This document shows positions 50,594 to 59,714 of a stretch of 64,000 nt of DNA, one piece after another. Both the position numbers and the translations under genes were made by a program. Location of the stretch: contig NZ_CP039690.1 in the NCBI RefSeq assembly GCF_005144885.1, positions 1,935,001 through 1,999,000 of the forward strand, written 5' to 3'. The notes under the pieces were generated by a model. It made no database searches, was not told the DNA's origin, and saw only the letters and a list, made by a program, of their open reading frames with translations. This stretch comes from Phreatobacter stygius. Lineage in GTDB: Bacteria; Pseudomonadota; Alphaproteobacteria; Rhizobiales; Phreatobacteraceae. Within the stretch, counting starts at the first letter, position 1, and every line of letters starts with the position of its first letter.

Positions 50594-53011
50594 TCAGCCG
50601 CGCAGGCTGCCGCCGGTCTTCTTGGTCACATCGGCGACGATCCGGGCACTCACCGCCTCGATCTCGGCTTCGGTCAGGGTCTTCTCGCGCGGCTGCAGCG
50701 TGACCGCCAGCGCCACCGACTTCTTGTCCGGATCGATGCCCTTGCCCTCATAGACGTCGAACACCGCGACATTGGTGACCAGCTGCCGGTCGGCGCCTTG
50801 CGCCGCCTTGACGATGTCGCCGGCCTTGACCTCGCGGTCGACCACGAAGGCGAAGTCGCGCTCGACCGGCTGGAAGGCCGAAAGCGCGAGCTGCGGCTTG
50901 GCCCGGGTCGGACGCGCCTTGGGCGCCGGAACCTTGTCCAGGATCAGTTCGAAGGCGACGATCGGCCCCTTGGCGTCGAGCGCCTCCAGCACCTTCGGAT
51001 GGAGCTCGCCGAACCAGCCGAAGACGTTCTGCGGCCCCATTTGCAGGGTGCCGGAGCGCCCCGGGTGGAACCAGCCGGGCGCACCTTGCACCACCTGGAC
51101 CGCGGCGATCGACAGGCCGCTCGCGGAAAGCACGGCCAGTGCGTCGGCCTTGGCGTCGAACAGGTCGACCGGACCGGAGCCCTGCCAGTGCCGGCCGGTG
51201 CCTTCGGGCTTTGCCAGGCCGCGCCTGACCCCGGCAGCCGCGACCAGTTGGTCCTCCGGGCGGTCGCCGCGGAACACCTGGCCAACCTCGAACAGGGCGA
51301 CATCGCCATAACCGCGATCGGCATTGCGCTGGGCCGCCGCGACCAGGCCGGACAGCAATGACGGTCGCATGTCGGAAAGATCGGCGGCGATCGGATTGGC
51401 CAGCGCCAGTTCCGGCTGGCCGCCGCCGAACAGCTCGGCCTGGGCCTTGGAGATGAAGCTCCAGGTCACCGATTCGATCAGGCCGCGGCTGGCGAGCGTG
51501 CGCTTGGCGGCGCGCGTGCGCTTCTGGATCGGGGTGAGCACCGGTTTCGGCACGGTGCCGCCGCGATCGAGCGGCACCGCCAGCACCCGGTCGACACCGG
51601 CAATGCGCATGATCTCTTCGGTCAGATCGGCCTTGCCATGGACATCAGGCCGCCAGGACGGCGGCACGACCTTCACCACCGGCGCGTTGCCGGACACCAT
51701 GAAGCCGAGGCTCTCCAGGATGCGCTTCGATTCCCGCTCGGACACATCGAGACCGGTCAGCCGCTTCGTCTCGGCGAAGGGGAAATTGATGATCAGGTCG
51801 GAATCCGGGATCTGGCCGGCGAGCGTCAGCTCAGAGGCCTCGCCGCCGCAGAATTCGATGACCATCTTGGTCGCGAGATCGGCGCCCTCCACCGTGTAGT
51901 TCGGGTCGACACCGCGCTCGAAACGATAGCGGGCATCGGTGATGATGCCGAGATTGCGGCCGGTACGGGCGATGTCGATCGGGTCCCACAGCGCCGATTC
52001 GATCAGCACGTCGGTGGTCGTCTCGTCGCAGCCGGAATGTTCGCCGCCCATGACGCCGGCGATCGATTCCATGCCATTGTCGTCGGCGATGACCGTTTCA
52101 TGGCCGGTGAAGCCGTAGATGCGGCCATCCAGCGCCAGCACGGTCTCGCCCGACCTCGAGCGGCGCACCACCAGCGTGCCCTTGACCTTCCGGGCGTCGA
52201 ACACGTGCAGCGGCCGGCCACGGTCGAAGGTGATGTAATTGGTGATGTCGACCAGCGCGTTGATCGGGCGCAGACCAATGGCCGCCAGCCGCCGCTGCAT
52301 CCATTCCGGCGAAGCGGCGTTCTTCACCCCGCGCACCAGCCGCAGCGCGAAGGCCGGGCAATATTTCTCCTCGCCCGGGGCGAACCGGAGTTCGACCTTC
52401 TGCGGGCAAGGGAAAGTGCCCTTGACCGTCTCGAAGCGCTCGCTCTTCAGCTTGCCGAGACCCGCCGCGGCGAGATCCCGGGCGATGCCGTGGATCGAGG
52501 TGCAGTCCGGCCGGTTCGGCGTCAGGTTGATTTCGATGACCGGATCGGAAAGCCCGGCATAGTCGGCATAACGCTGGCCGACCGGCGCATCGGCCGGCAG
52601 GTCGATAATGCCGTCGTGATCCTCCGAGATTTCCAGCTCCGCCGCCGAGCACAGCATGCCGCGGCTCTCGACGCCCCTGATGGTGCCGACGCCGAGCGTG
52701 ATCTTCTTGCCCGGAATATAGGTGCCGGGTGGGGAGAACACCGACTTCATGCCGGTGTGCGCGTTCGGCGCGCCGCAGACCACCTGGACCGGATCGCCCG
52801 AACCGGTATCGACCATGCAGACCCGCAGGCGGTCGGCATTCGGATGCTGCTCGGCCGAGACCACATAGGCGATGGTGAAGTCCTTGAGCTTCGCGCCGGG
52901 ATCTTCGAGGTTTTCGACCTCGAGACCGATACGGGTCAGCGTCTCCGCGATCTCCGCGAGCGGCGCTTCGGTGTCGAGGTGGTCCTTGAGCCAGGAGAGG
53001 GTGAATTTCAT
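50594..53011 (-). CDS. pheT: Phenylalanyl-tRNA synthetase beta subunit
   Basis: Large subunit of the alpha2-beta2 enzyme that charges tRNA-Phe. 805 residues, full length: tRNA-binding OB fold (1-150; [15 protein letters not shown]-type region), B3/B4 editing domain ([14 protein letters not shown]), B5, the catalytic-like core and the C-terminal FDX-ACB anticodon-binding domain (about 700-795; [13 protein letters not shown]). Start overlaps the ASCH gene stop by 4 nt (ATGA), coupling translation. Confidence 0.97.
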   Translation of the reverse strand: MKFTLSWLKDHLDTEAPLAEIAETLTRIGLEVENLEDPGAKLKDFTIAYVVSAEQHPNADRLRVCMVDTGSGDPVQVVCGAPNAHTGMKSVFSPPGTYIPGKKITLGVGTIRGVESRGMLCSAAELEISEDHDGIIDLPADAPVGQRYADYAGLSDPVIEINLTPNRPDCTSIHGIARDLAAAGLGKLKSERFETVKGTFPCPQKVELRFAPGEEKYCPAFALRLVRGVKNAASPEWMQRRLAAIGLRPINALVDITNYITFDRGRPLHVFDARKVKGTLVVRRSRSGETVLALDGRIYGFTGHETVIADDNGMESIAGVMGGEHSGCDETTTDVLIESALWDPIDIARTGRNLGIITDARYRFERGVDPNYTVEGADLATKMVIEFCGGEASELTLAGQIPDSDLIINFPFAETKRLTGLDVSERESKRILESLGFMVSGNAPVVKVVPPSWRPDVHGKADLTEEIMRIAGVDRVLAVPLDRGGTVPKPVLTPIQKRTRAAKRTLASRGLIESVTWSFISKAQAELFGGGQPELALANPIAADLSDMRPSLLSGLVAAAQRNADRGYGDVALFEVGQVFRGDRPEDQLVAAAGVRRGLAKPEGTGRHWQGSGPVDLFDAKADALAVLSASGLSIAAVQVVQGAPGWFHPGRSGTLQMGPQNVFGWFGELHPKVLEALDAKGPIVAFELILDKVPAPKARPTRAKPQLALSAFQPVERDFAFVVDREVKAGDIVKAAQGADRQLVTNVAVFDVYEGKGIDPDKKSVALAVTLQPREKTLTEAEIEAVSARIVADVTKKTGGSLRG

Positions 53012-53433
53012 CGACGGGATTCCGGTCTTTCGAATACGTCGAGCAGCTTGAAGCGCTCACAGACGACTTGCATGTCTTCGCGATAGGAGCCCTGGCGCTC
53101 GAAATAGCCGCGATGGGCCTGGCGCCAGGAGGCCAACGTCCGGTCGTCCTCGCCCTCCTCGAAGGCGAAGGCCTGGTCGACCTCGGTAAATCGCATCACC
53201 GCGACACCGGTCGTCTCGATGGCGCAGGCGGGCTTACCCGCGCCGTCGAGGATCACGCTGATCTCGCCGGCGCGTGGCATGATGTTGGCTTCGCAGGCGG
53301 CAAGCGATTCGCAGGTCGCCCGTTTCGTGCCGGCAAGCACCAAAGCGAGCAATGCGTCGGCGAGCGCCGGACTGTCGCCGAACGACCATCGTGGCGCATC
53401 GCGATAGCTGTCGGGAATGCCGTCCGCCGTCAT
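53008..53433 (-). CDS. ASCH domain protein between pheS and pheT
   Basis: 141 residues. The ASCH core is recognisable: [24 protein letters not shown] (in parts), a beta-rich middle and [19 protein letters not shown] near the end. ASCH folds bind RNA or act on nucleosides (some are N4-acetylcytidine amidohydrolases), so a role tied to tRNA or translation is conceivable. The ATG overlaps the pheS stop and the stop overlaps the pheT start, each by 4 nt, so all three share one transcript and are translationally coupled. Substrate unknown. The frame is open to 53709 but that part overlaps pheS and is not family sequence. Confidence 0.85.
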   Translation of the reverse strand: MTADGIPDSYRDAPRWSFGDSPALADALLALVLAGTKRATCESLAACEANIMPRAGEISVILDGAGKPACAIETTGVAVMRFTEVDQAFAFEEGEDDRTLASWRQAHRGYFERQGSYREDMQVVCERFKLLDVFERPESRR

Positions 53434-54512
53434 GAGCTGAGCCCGCCGGCGAGCGTCGGCAGATCGAGTGGCCGGAAGCCGTAATGCGACTGCCAGCGCA
53501 TATCGGCCTCGAAGAACTGCCGGAGGTCGCTGATGCCATATTTCAGCATGGCGATGCGGTCGATGCCCATGCCCCAGGCGAAGCCCTGGTAGACATCGGG
53601 ATCGAGCCCGCAATTGCGGATGACATTCGGGTGCACCATGCCGCAGCCGAGGATCTCCAGCCAGTCCTCGCCCTCGCCGAAGCGGATCTCGCCGCCCTGG
53701 CGGTTGCACTGGATGTCGACCTCAAGGGACGGCTCGGTGAACGGGAAGAACGACGGGCGGAACCGCATCTTGACCTGGTCGACCTCGAAGAAGGCCTTGC
53801 AGAACTCTTCCAGGATCCAGCGCAGGTGGCCGATATGGCTGCCCTTGTCGATGACCAGGCCCTCGACCTGGTGGAACTGCGGCGTGTGGGTGGCATCCGA
53901 ATCGATCCGGTAGGTCCGGCCCGGGCAGATGACCCGGATCGGCGGCTTCTGGGTCAGCATGGTGCGCACCTGCACCGGGCTGGTATGGGTGCGCAGCAGC
54001 ATCCGCTCGCCGTCCGGCTTCGGATTGAAGAAGAAGGTGTCGTGCATCTCGCGGGCCGGATGGCCGAGCGGGAAGTTCAGCTTGGTGAAGTTGAGGTCGT
54101 CGGTCTCGATGTCGGGCCCTTCGGCAACCGAAAAGCCCATATCGGCGAAGATCGCGGTGAGTTCGTCGAGCACCTGCGACAGCGGGTGAATGCGGCCGGT
54201 CTCCGACGGGCTCTCGCGCACCGGCAAGGTGACGTCGACGGTCTCGGCGGCGAGCCTTGCGTCGAGCGCCGCGGCTTTCAGGATGTCGCGGCGGCTGGCG
54301 AGCGCCTCGCTCACCTTGTCCTTGACCGCGTTGATGGCGGCGCCGGCGGTCTTCCGGTCGTCGGGCGCCATCTGGCCAAGGGTCGCCAGCAAGGCCGAGA
54401 CGGAGCCCTTCTTGCCGAGCGCCGCGACCCGCACGGCTTCCAGCGCCGCCTCGTCGGGAGCCGCGGCAACAGCCGCCAGGAGGTCATTTTCGAGAGAAGC
54501 AAGATCGGTCAT
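53430..54512 (-). CDS. pheS: Phenylalanyl-tRNA synthetase alpha subunit
   Basis: Catalytic subunit of PheRS. 360 residues with the N-terminal coiled-coil (1-90) and class II core: motif 2 [20 protein letters not shown] (20 residues) and motif 3 near [21 protein letters not shown] 54512 is followed by [10 protein letters not shown], normal for the family. First gene of pheS-ASCH-pheT. Confidence 0.97.
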   Translation of the reverse strand: MTDLASLENDLLAAVAAAPDEAALEAVRVAALGKKGSVSALLATLGQMAPDDRKTAGAAINAVKDKVSEALASRRDILKAAALDARLAAETVDVTLPVRESPSETGRIHPLSQVLDELTAIFADMGFSVAEGPDIETDDLNFTKLNFPLGHPAREMHDTFFFNPKPDGERMLLRTHTSPVQVRTMLTQKPPIRVICPGRTYRIDSDATHTPQFHQVEGLVIDKGSHIGHLRWILEEFCKAFFEVDQVKMRFRPSFFPFTEPSLEVDIQCNRQGGEIRFGEGEDWLEILGCGMVHPNVIRNCGLDPDVYQGFAWGMGIDRIAMLKYGISDLRQFFEADMRWQSHYGFRPLDLPTLAGGLSS

Positions 54513-54576
54513 GGGAAAGGCCGCGAATGAGGAGGCTTCGTTTCGCTTGGGGCGATGGCGGGGTCAAGGGTCATGA

Positions 54577-55635
54577 CTAGCTCCGCCAGCGCAGCGTCAT
54601 CGGCCGCAGCGGATTTTCGAACGGCTTGCCGTCGGCCTGGGCCTTCAGGAAGGCGTCCTTCACCCGCATCCACCAGCGTGCCTGGGTATCGGCATCGTTG
54701 ATCAGCATCAGGTTCGGCTGGTGCATCAGGCCCTCGCGCTGCTGGATCACGACGCGCCGGTCCTGGTCCAGGAACACCCGCATCAGATGTTCGAAGATCG
54801 GCTTGAAGGTCGACATCCAGCCGGCCGAGACCCAGAAGAATTGATGCACCTCGGTTTCGCCCTCGCTGAGCGGGGTCAGCGCGGTCAACCCGGTCGCCTG
54901 GTATTTGGCGCCACGGATATTCTCGATGCGCAGGCCCGGCAGCATATAGCTGATCTCGGTGGTGACCGGCGTGCCCAGGATCTTGTAGGCGATGTTCTGC
55001 GGCGGCAGTTCATGGCGGACCATCGACCAGCCGAGCTCGGAGGGCGCGAACTTCTTCTCTTTCGGCCTGAGTTTCTTGGCGCCCTTCTTGAACCACCAGG
55101 AGGTGTGGACATAGGCCGCATGGGTCGGATCCATCAGGCCGAAGGCGGCGTGATCGACCGAACAGTGGAACGGCAGCATGATGTGGAACCGCGGGCCGAC
55201 CTCATCGGCGAAGTCCGGCATGGCTGGCGGCTCGGGCTGGCCGGCCTCCGCCGGCGTCTCGCCGTTCTTGGCAAAAAAGATCCAGATCAGGCCTTGCCGC
55301 TCGCGGCAGGGGTAGGAGCCGCATTTGATCTTGGCCAGGTCCATCTGCTGGCCTTCGCGCAGCGACGGAATCTCGACGCAGGTGCCCGACGTGTCGAAGC
55401 GCCAGCCGTGGTAGCAGCACTGGATGCTCTGGCCGTCGAACTGGCCGTAATGCAGGGGAATGCCGCGATGCGGGCAGACGTCGCGAATGGCGAAGACCTC
55501 GCCGTTCGCAGCGCGGCCCATCAACACCGGTTCGCCGACCAGCGTCTTGTTCAGCATCTTGCCCGGCTTCAGGTCGCGGCCAGGCGCCGCGACATACCAG
55601 AGACCCTTGATCAGTTCAGCTGTCAGTCCCTGCAT
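54577..55635 (-). CDS. Rieske-type aromatic-ring hydroxylating oxygenase alpha subunit
   Basis: 352 residues from ATG 55635, preceded by GGAGA. The N-terminal Rieske [2Fe-2S] domain is present (CPHRG and CYHGW; Cys-X-His / Cys-X2-His spacing), then the catalytic domain with the mononuclear-iron pattern DHAAFGLMDPTHAAYVH (Asp, His, His). No reductase or ferredoxin gene is adjacent, so electron delivery comes from elsewhere. Substrate unknown; some members demethylate or hydroxylate aromatic acids or quaternary amines. Located between rplT and pheS, where the usual order would have the two touching. Confidence 0.88.
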   Translation of the reverse strand: MQGLTAELIKGLWYVAAPGRDLKPGKMLNKTLVGEPVLMGRAANGEVFAIRDVCPHRGIPLHYGQFDGQSIQCCYHGWRFDTSGTCVEIPSLREGQQMDLAKIKCGSYPCRERQGLIWIFFAKNGETPAEAGQPEPPAMPDFADEVGPRFHIMLPFHCSVDHAAFGLMDPTHAAYVHTSWWFKKGAKKLRPKEKKFAPSELGWSMVRHELPPQNIAYKILGTPVTTEISYMLPGLRIENIRGAKYQATGLTALTPLSEGETEVHQFFWVSAGWMSTFKPIFEHLMRVFLDQDRRVVIQQREGLMHQPNLMLINDADTQARWWMRVKDAFLKAQADGKPFENPLRPMTLRWRS

Positions 55636-55795
55636 GCTGTCTCCGCACCGAAGCATGATCCGGGCCGGCGAAACCCGCCGCCCGTTCGATCACGCGAGAA
55701 CCCTAAATGAACCGCCGCCGGTCCGCCTCAAGACTGTTCGACAAAACCGACTGCCCGATAGAAACGGCTGTTCGATATCACTGGCGTCCAAGAAC

Positions 55796-55833
55796 AAAAA
55801 AGCCCGCGCAACCCCTGAAGGGTCGCGCGGGCT
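55796..55833 (-). terminator. Rho-independent terminator of rpmI-rplT
   Basis: Minus strand: AGCCCGCGC / GCGCGGGCT 9-bp stem extended by an inner CCC/GGG pairing, followed by TTTTTTG. It begins 27 nt after the rplT stop and cuts the ribosomal-protein genes off from the Rieske and pheS genes. Confidence 0.9.
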
Positions 55834-55859
55834 GAATTTTTAGACCTCTTACGTCGAGG

Positions 55860-56225
55860 TCAGGAAGCTGCCGGCAGCGAACCCTTGGCCTTTTCGACCA
55901 GGGCCGTAAAGCCTTCCGGCGCGGTGATGGCGAGGTCCGAAAGAACCTTGCGGTCGACCGCGATGCCGGCACCGATCAGGCCGGCAATGAAACGCGAATA
56001 GGTCAGGCCGTGCTCGCGGACAGCGGCATTGATGCGCTGGATCCACAGGGCGCGGAAATTGCGCTTCTTCACGCGACGGTCGCGCGTGGCGTACTGCATC
56101 GACTTGTCGACGGCAGCCTTCGCGGCGCGGATGGTGTTCTTGCGACGACCGCGGAAGCCGGTAGCGGCCTTCAGGGTCTTCTTGTGCTTGGCGTGTGAGG
56201 TAACGCCTCTCTTAACGCGGGCCAT
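55860..56225 (-). CDS. rplT: 50S ribosomal protein L20
   Basis: 121 residues, typical basic L20: [16 protein letters not shown] at the start, [12 protein letters not shown], and [14 protein letters not shown]. Needed for early 50S assembly and binds 23S rRNA. Follows rpmI by 45 nt. Confidence 0.99.
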   Translation of the reverse strand: MARVKRGVTSHAKHKKTLKAATGFRGRRKNTIRAAKAAVDKSMQYATRDRRVKKRNFRALWIQRINAAVREHGLTYSRFIAGLIGAGIAVDRKVLSDLAITAPEGFTALVEKAKGSLPAAS

Positions 56226-56270
56226 GACTGATCTCCTTCAAATCCGTTGAGTGTTCCTGAAAACTGCTGA

Positions 56271-56471
56271 TCAGCCGTTCGGCAGGAAGTACTTCTTGAC
56301 GTTGTCGCCGTCGGTTTTGAACAAGATGGCAGTGCCGCGGTGCTCGCGGATCTGCTTGGTCGTCCGCTTGATCATGCCATGCCGCTTGCCGGACTGGGTG
56401 TACTTCACCTTGCCGGTCGCGGTCAGCGAAAAGCGCTTCTTGGCGCCCGATTTGGTCTTCATCTTGGGCAT
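56271..56471 (-). CDS. rpmI: 50S ribosomal protein L35
   Basis: 66 residues, small basic protein; [20 protein letters not shown] is the family signature. Co-transcribed with rplT. infC, the common upstream partner, is not present here. Confidence 0.98.
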   Translation of the reverse strand: MPKMKTKSGAKKRFSLTATGKVKYTQSGKRHGMIKRTTKQIREHRGTAILFKTDGDNVKKYFLPNG

Positions 56472-56646
56472 TTGGCTCTCTTAGACTGTTGCGAGATGTC
56501 CCTTGACCGAACTTTCGAACGGTTGGGTCATCTCAGGAATGCTCAGATTGAGCGTTCGGGACCGCCACGGCAGCCCTTAATCAGCCGGGCGATCCGAAGC
56601 GCGGGCCTATACAGGACAATCGGCTTCCGGACAAGAGCCCGGTGTC

Positions 56647-57048
56647 TCAGCGCAAATCGGCGGGCGCCTGACGGGTGCTCAGCAGATACCAGGCGAACAA
56701 CACCACCCATACCAGGTCGACCGCGACGGCAATCCCCGCCTGGTGAACGAGATAGCGCCCCCCATAGGACAGCACCAAGGCGATGAAGATCAGTTTGCTG
56801 GCGCCGGCGACGGTCAGGACGAGCGAACGAACCTGTGGATTGAACGCGCCATAGATCAGCATCGCGCCCACCAGCGTGATCAGCGCTCCCCAATTGCGCA
56901 CCACGATCTCGCCGAGCGGGCCCTCCAGCGTCTCCCCGAACGTCGCGCGAAGCGCCGCCTGCGGCGCGATCGCAGCATAGACCATGGTTGCGGTCAGGAG
57001 GCCGGACACCAGCATGATCCATTTGATATTGGCTGCAACGATGTTCAT
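56647..57048 (-). CDS. Small four-helix membrane protein, unknown
   Basis: 133 residues, four hydrophobic helices (about 8-28, 50-70, 78-98, 105-125), short charged ends. It may be an inner-membrane protein of unknown function; no family recognised with confidence. It ends 176 nt upstream of rpmI on the same strand. Confidence 0.7.
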   Translation of the reverse strand: MNIVAANIKWIMLVSGLLTATMVYAAIAPQAALRATFGETLEGPLGEIVVRNWGALITLVGAMLIYGAFNPQVRSLVLTVAGASKLIFIALVLSYGGRYLVHQAGIAVAVDLVWVVLFAWYLLSTRQAPADLR

Positions 57049-57338
57049 GGCGGCCCCTCACCTGTGGCTCGCATGGCAAACCAGCACCCGATCATATCCG
57101 CATGCGCGCCGCCCGGCCCGAGAAAGATCGCGCTCGATAAACCCGGCGGGGCCAAGCGCGTGGTCACGGACCAGAAGCCGGAGAGCGGCAGGCCGGCACG
57201 GCCAATGTCTCATGGACGAAGGACGTACGGCCTGTTCCCGATCAAACCATGACGACGCGTTTTGGCCTTGCGCCGCGCGCCAGGTGACGCTTCCGTCCCG
57301 TTACGCTAGCACTGGCGCGTCATCATGGAGGAGACATC

Positions 57339-57647
57339 ATGGCCAAGGGCTATTGGATCGCGCGCGTCGACGTCAACGATGCCGAGTCCTACAAGAATTA
57401 CGTCGCCAAGAACGGCATCGCCTTTGCCAAGTTCGGCGGTCGTTTCGTCGTCCGCGGCGGCAAGTTCGAGACCCTGGCCGGCGTCAGCCGCGCCCGCAAC
57501 GTCGTCATCGAGTTCCCGAGCTACGATCAGGCGCTGGCCTGCTGGCATTCGCCCGAATATCAGGCCGCCAAGGCCGAGCAGAAGGGTGGCGCGATCATGG
57601 ATGCGATCGTCATCGAGGGTTACGAGGGTCCCCAGCCCGGCGAATGA
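57339..57647 (+). CDS. DUF1330 family protein
   Basis: 102 residues; KGYWIARVDVNDAESYKNYV, a central KFGGRFVVRGGKFE, and VVIEFPSYDQALACWHSPEY (20) are typical of DUF1330, a dimeric ferredoxin-like alpha-beta barrel family of unknown function. Strong GGAGGAGA upstream of ATG. Convergent with ccr. Confidence 0.9.
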   Translation: MAKGYWIARVDVNDAESYKNYVAKNGIAFAKFGGRFVVRGGKFETLAGVSRARNVVIEFPSYDQALACWHSPEYQAAKAEQKGGAIMDAIVIEGYEGPQPGE

Positions 57648-57660
57648 GCGCCTTGCAGAG

Positions 57661-57688
57661 GCGCCCGGCCGGATCACCGGCCGGGCGC
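57661..57688. terminator. Bidirectional hairpin between DUF1330 gene and ccr
   Basis: Perfect 12-bp stem GCGCCCGGCCGG / CCGGCCGGGCGC with the loop ATCA, midway between the two stops. No strong T-tract on either side. Confidence 0.6.
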
Positions 57689-57706
57689 GCCTCGCAGTGC
57701 CTGACG

Positions 57707-58984
57707 TCAGCGGCCGGTCGCCTCGATGACGTCGTCGAGCGTGCGCAGACCCGGCCTCGGTGCGTTGACCAGCACGGCCATATTGCCCGGCGCATGCTTG
57801 TTGGCGTGCATCAGCGCATGGGCCGCCGGGATTTTATCCCAGGGAAACAGCTCGCTCATGCAAGGATCGACCCGCCGGTCGAGAACGAACTGATTGGCGG
57901 CGGCGGCCTGCTTCAGATGGGCGAAATGGCTGCCCTGGATACGCTTCTGCCGCATCCAGACATAACGCGCATCGAAGGTGATGTTGAAACCCGAGGTTCC
58001 CGCGCAAAACACCACCATGCCGCCACGCTTGGCCACCAGGCAGGACACCGGGAAGGTCGCCTCGCCCGGATGTTCGAAGACGATGTCGACGTCCTTCTTG
58101 CCGGTAATGTCCCAGATCGCCTTGCCGAACTTGCGGGCTTCCTTGGTCCAGTTGTTATATTCGTCCGAATTGACCTTGGGCATCTGGCCCCAGCAGTCGA
58201 AATCCTTGCGGTTGATCACGCCCTTGGCGCCGAGCTGCATGACATAGTCGCGCTTCGACTCGTCCGAGATGATACCGATCGGATTGGCGCCGGCAGCCGC
58301 CACAAGCTGCACCGCAAACACGCCGAGCCCCCCCGACGCGCCCCAGACCAGCACGTTGTCGCCAGGCTTCAGGGTGTGCGGCGGATGGCCGAACAGCATG
58401 CGATAGGCAGTGGCGAGCGTCAGCGTGTAGCAGGCCGACTCCTCCCAGGAGAGGTGCTTGGGCTTGTGCATGAGCTGGCGCGACTGAATCCGGCAGAACT
58501 GGGCGAAGGCGCCATCCGGCGTCTCATAACCCCAGATCCGCTGCGACGGCGAGAACATCGGGTCGCCGCCATTGCATTCCTCGTCGTCGCCGTCGTCCTG
58601 ATTGCAATGGACGATGACTTCGTCGCCGACCTTCCAGCGCTTGACCTTCGAGCCGACCGCCCAGACCACGCCGGCGGCATCCGAGCCGGCGATATGGAAG
58701 GGGTGCTTGTGGCCGTCGAGCGGCGAGATCGGCTGGCCGAGGCCGGCCCAGACGCCGTTATAATTGACGCCGCCGGCCATCACATAAAGCAGCACTTCTT
58801 CTTCGCCGAGCGTCCAGGTCGGCACGACCTCGACCTTGAACGACTGTTCCGGCGGTCCGTGGCGATCCTTGCGGATCGCCCAGGCATACATATTGGCGGG
58901 CACGTGACCCAGCGGCGGCACCTCGCCGAACTCGTAGAGATCCTTGAGCGGAGTGGTGGAGCGGGCTTGCGCTTCGCCGGCCAT
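57707..58984 (-). CDS. ccrA: Crotonyl-CoA carboxylase/reductase
   Basis: Reductively carboxylates crotonyl-CoA to ethylmalonyl-CoA with NADPH and CO2, the key step of the ethylmalonyl-CoA pathway. 425 residues, full length of the Ccr family, a long-insert MDR dehydrogenase. Visible: LYEFGEVPPLGHVPANMYAW at the start, the N in GGVNYNGVWAGLGQP, NADPH loop WGASGGLGVFAVQL, and FEHPGEATFPV, close to residues that hold CO2 in studied enzymes. Divergent from a GlsB-type gene; the upstream region has TGCA-type half-sites. Confidence 0.96.
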   Translation of the reverse strand: MAGEAQARSTTPLKDLYEFGEVPPLGHVPANMYAWAIRKDRHGPPEQSFKVEVVPTWTLGEEEVLLYVMAGGVNYNGVWAGLGQPISPLDGHKHPFHIAGSDAAGVVWAVGSKVKRWKVGDEVIVHCNQDDGDDEECNGGDPMFSPSQRIWGYETPDGAFAQFCRIQSRQLMHKPKHLSWEESACYTLTLATAYRMLFGHPPHTLKPGDNVLVWGASGGLGVFAVQLVAAAGANPIGIISDESKRDYVMQLGAKGVINRKDFDCWGQMPKVNSDEYNNWTKEARKFGKAIWDITGKKDVDIVFEHPGEATFPVSCLVAKRGGMVVFCAGTSGFNITFDARYVWMRQKRIQGSHFAHLKQAAAANQFVLDRRVDPCMSELFPWDKIPAAHALMHANKHAPGNMAVLVNAPRPGLRTLDDVIEATGR

Positions 58985-59329
58985 AGGTCACCTCTGGTCA
59001 CGAAAACCATTCCCCTCAGGGGGCTGGCAGGGGCAGAAATTATGTGCACTGCAACATGAATGTGCAAGCACGATCTTCGCTGCCTATGACATAATCAGTC
59101 CGGAAAACCCCATCAGACTTTCGGCATATTGCGCAGAGCAATCCGACAAAATAGAGGACAGTTTGGTTTCGCGGGCACTATCGGAAACGCCGCGTGTGCA
59201 TCGCAAACCGGCGACTTCTCCACATGACCCAACGGCCGCCTCTGTTGTCCCGGCCTGCGATGCGCCTATCCTCGATTGCGCCGGAAACACGGCGGGCCCG
59301 TCCAAGGGGATCATGAGGAGGACTTCAGC
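58985..59329. other. Intergenic region between ccr and the GlsB-type gene
   Basis: 345 bases between divergent genes. Next to ccr it holds TGCA-type half-sites (59045-59067, listed separately). The rest has no recognisable gene, RNA or terminator, but AGGAGGAC upstream of 59330 is the ribosome-binding site of the small membrane protein. Confidence 0.5.
59045..59067. promoter_or_regulatory. TGCA half-sites upstream of ccr
   Basis: TGCAC at 59045, CTGCAA at 59049-59054 and GTGCAA at 59062-59067 are spaced so that the two TGCAA cores start 13 bp apart. RamB/PccR-type regulators of related pathways bind TTTGCAAA-N4-TTTGCAAA (12 bp apart); this is similar but not identical. Confidence 0.35.
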
Positions 59330-59584
59330 ATGGCAATCCAAGCATTGATCATCTGGATCATCATCGGCGCGGTCGGGGGCTGGCTCGCGGGCATCCTGAT
59401 GAAGGGGGCGGGTTTCGGCCTGATCGGCAATATCATCGTCGGCATCGTCGGCGCCGCCATCGCCGGCTGGCTGCTGCCGCGTCTCGGCATCTATATCGGC
59501 GGCGGCATCATCGCCGAAATCATCAACGCGGTCATCGGCGCGGTCATCCTTCTGTTCATCATCAGCCTCGTCAAACGGGCCTAG
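59330..59584 (+). CDS. GlsB/YeaQ/YmgE family small membrane protein
   Basis: 84 residues, nearly all hydrophobic with Gly-rich turns: ALIIWIIIGAVGGWLAGIL, GNIIVGIVGAAIAGWLLPR and GAVILLFIISLVKRA. The family is transglycosylase-associated or general-stress inner-membrane protein; function unclear. GGAGG lies 8 nt before ATG. Confidence 0.9.
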   Translation: MAIQALIIWIIIGAVGGWLAGILMKGAGFGLIGNIIVGIVGAAIAGWLLPRLGIYIGGGIIAEIINAVIGAVILLFIISLVKRA

Positions 59585-59649
59585 GGATCGCCGATCGAGG
59601 CCCGCGCCATGGCCCATCCGCCGGATGGGGGTGGCGCGGGCATCTCAGG

Positions 59650-59660
59650 TTGCATTGCAA
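59650..59660. promoter_or_regulatory. TGCA half-sites upstream of ecm
   Basis: TTGCA at 59650-59654 is directly followed by TTGCAA at 59655-59660, 55 nt upstream of the chosen ecm start. The same cores occur before ccr and the acyl-CoA synthetase gene. Confidence 0.3.
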
Positions 59661-59714
59661 TATGACACGGGTCAGCAGACAATAAGGGGCAAATATCCAG
59701 CTCAGGAGCCGATC

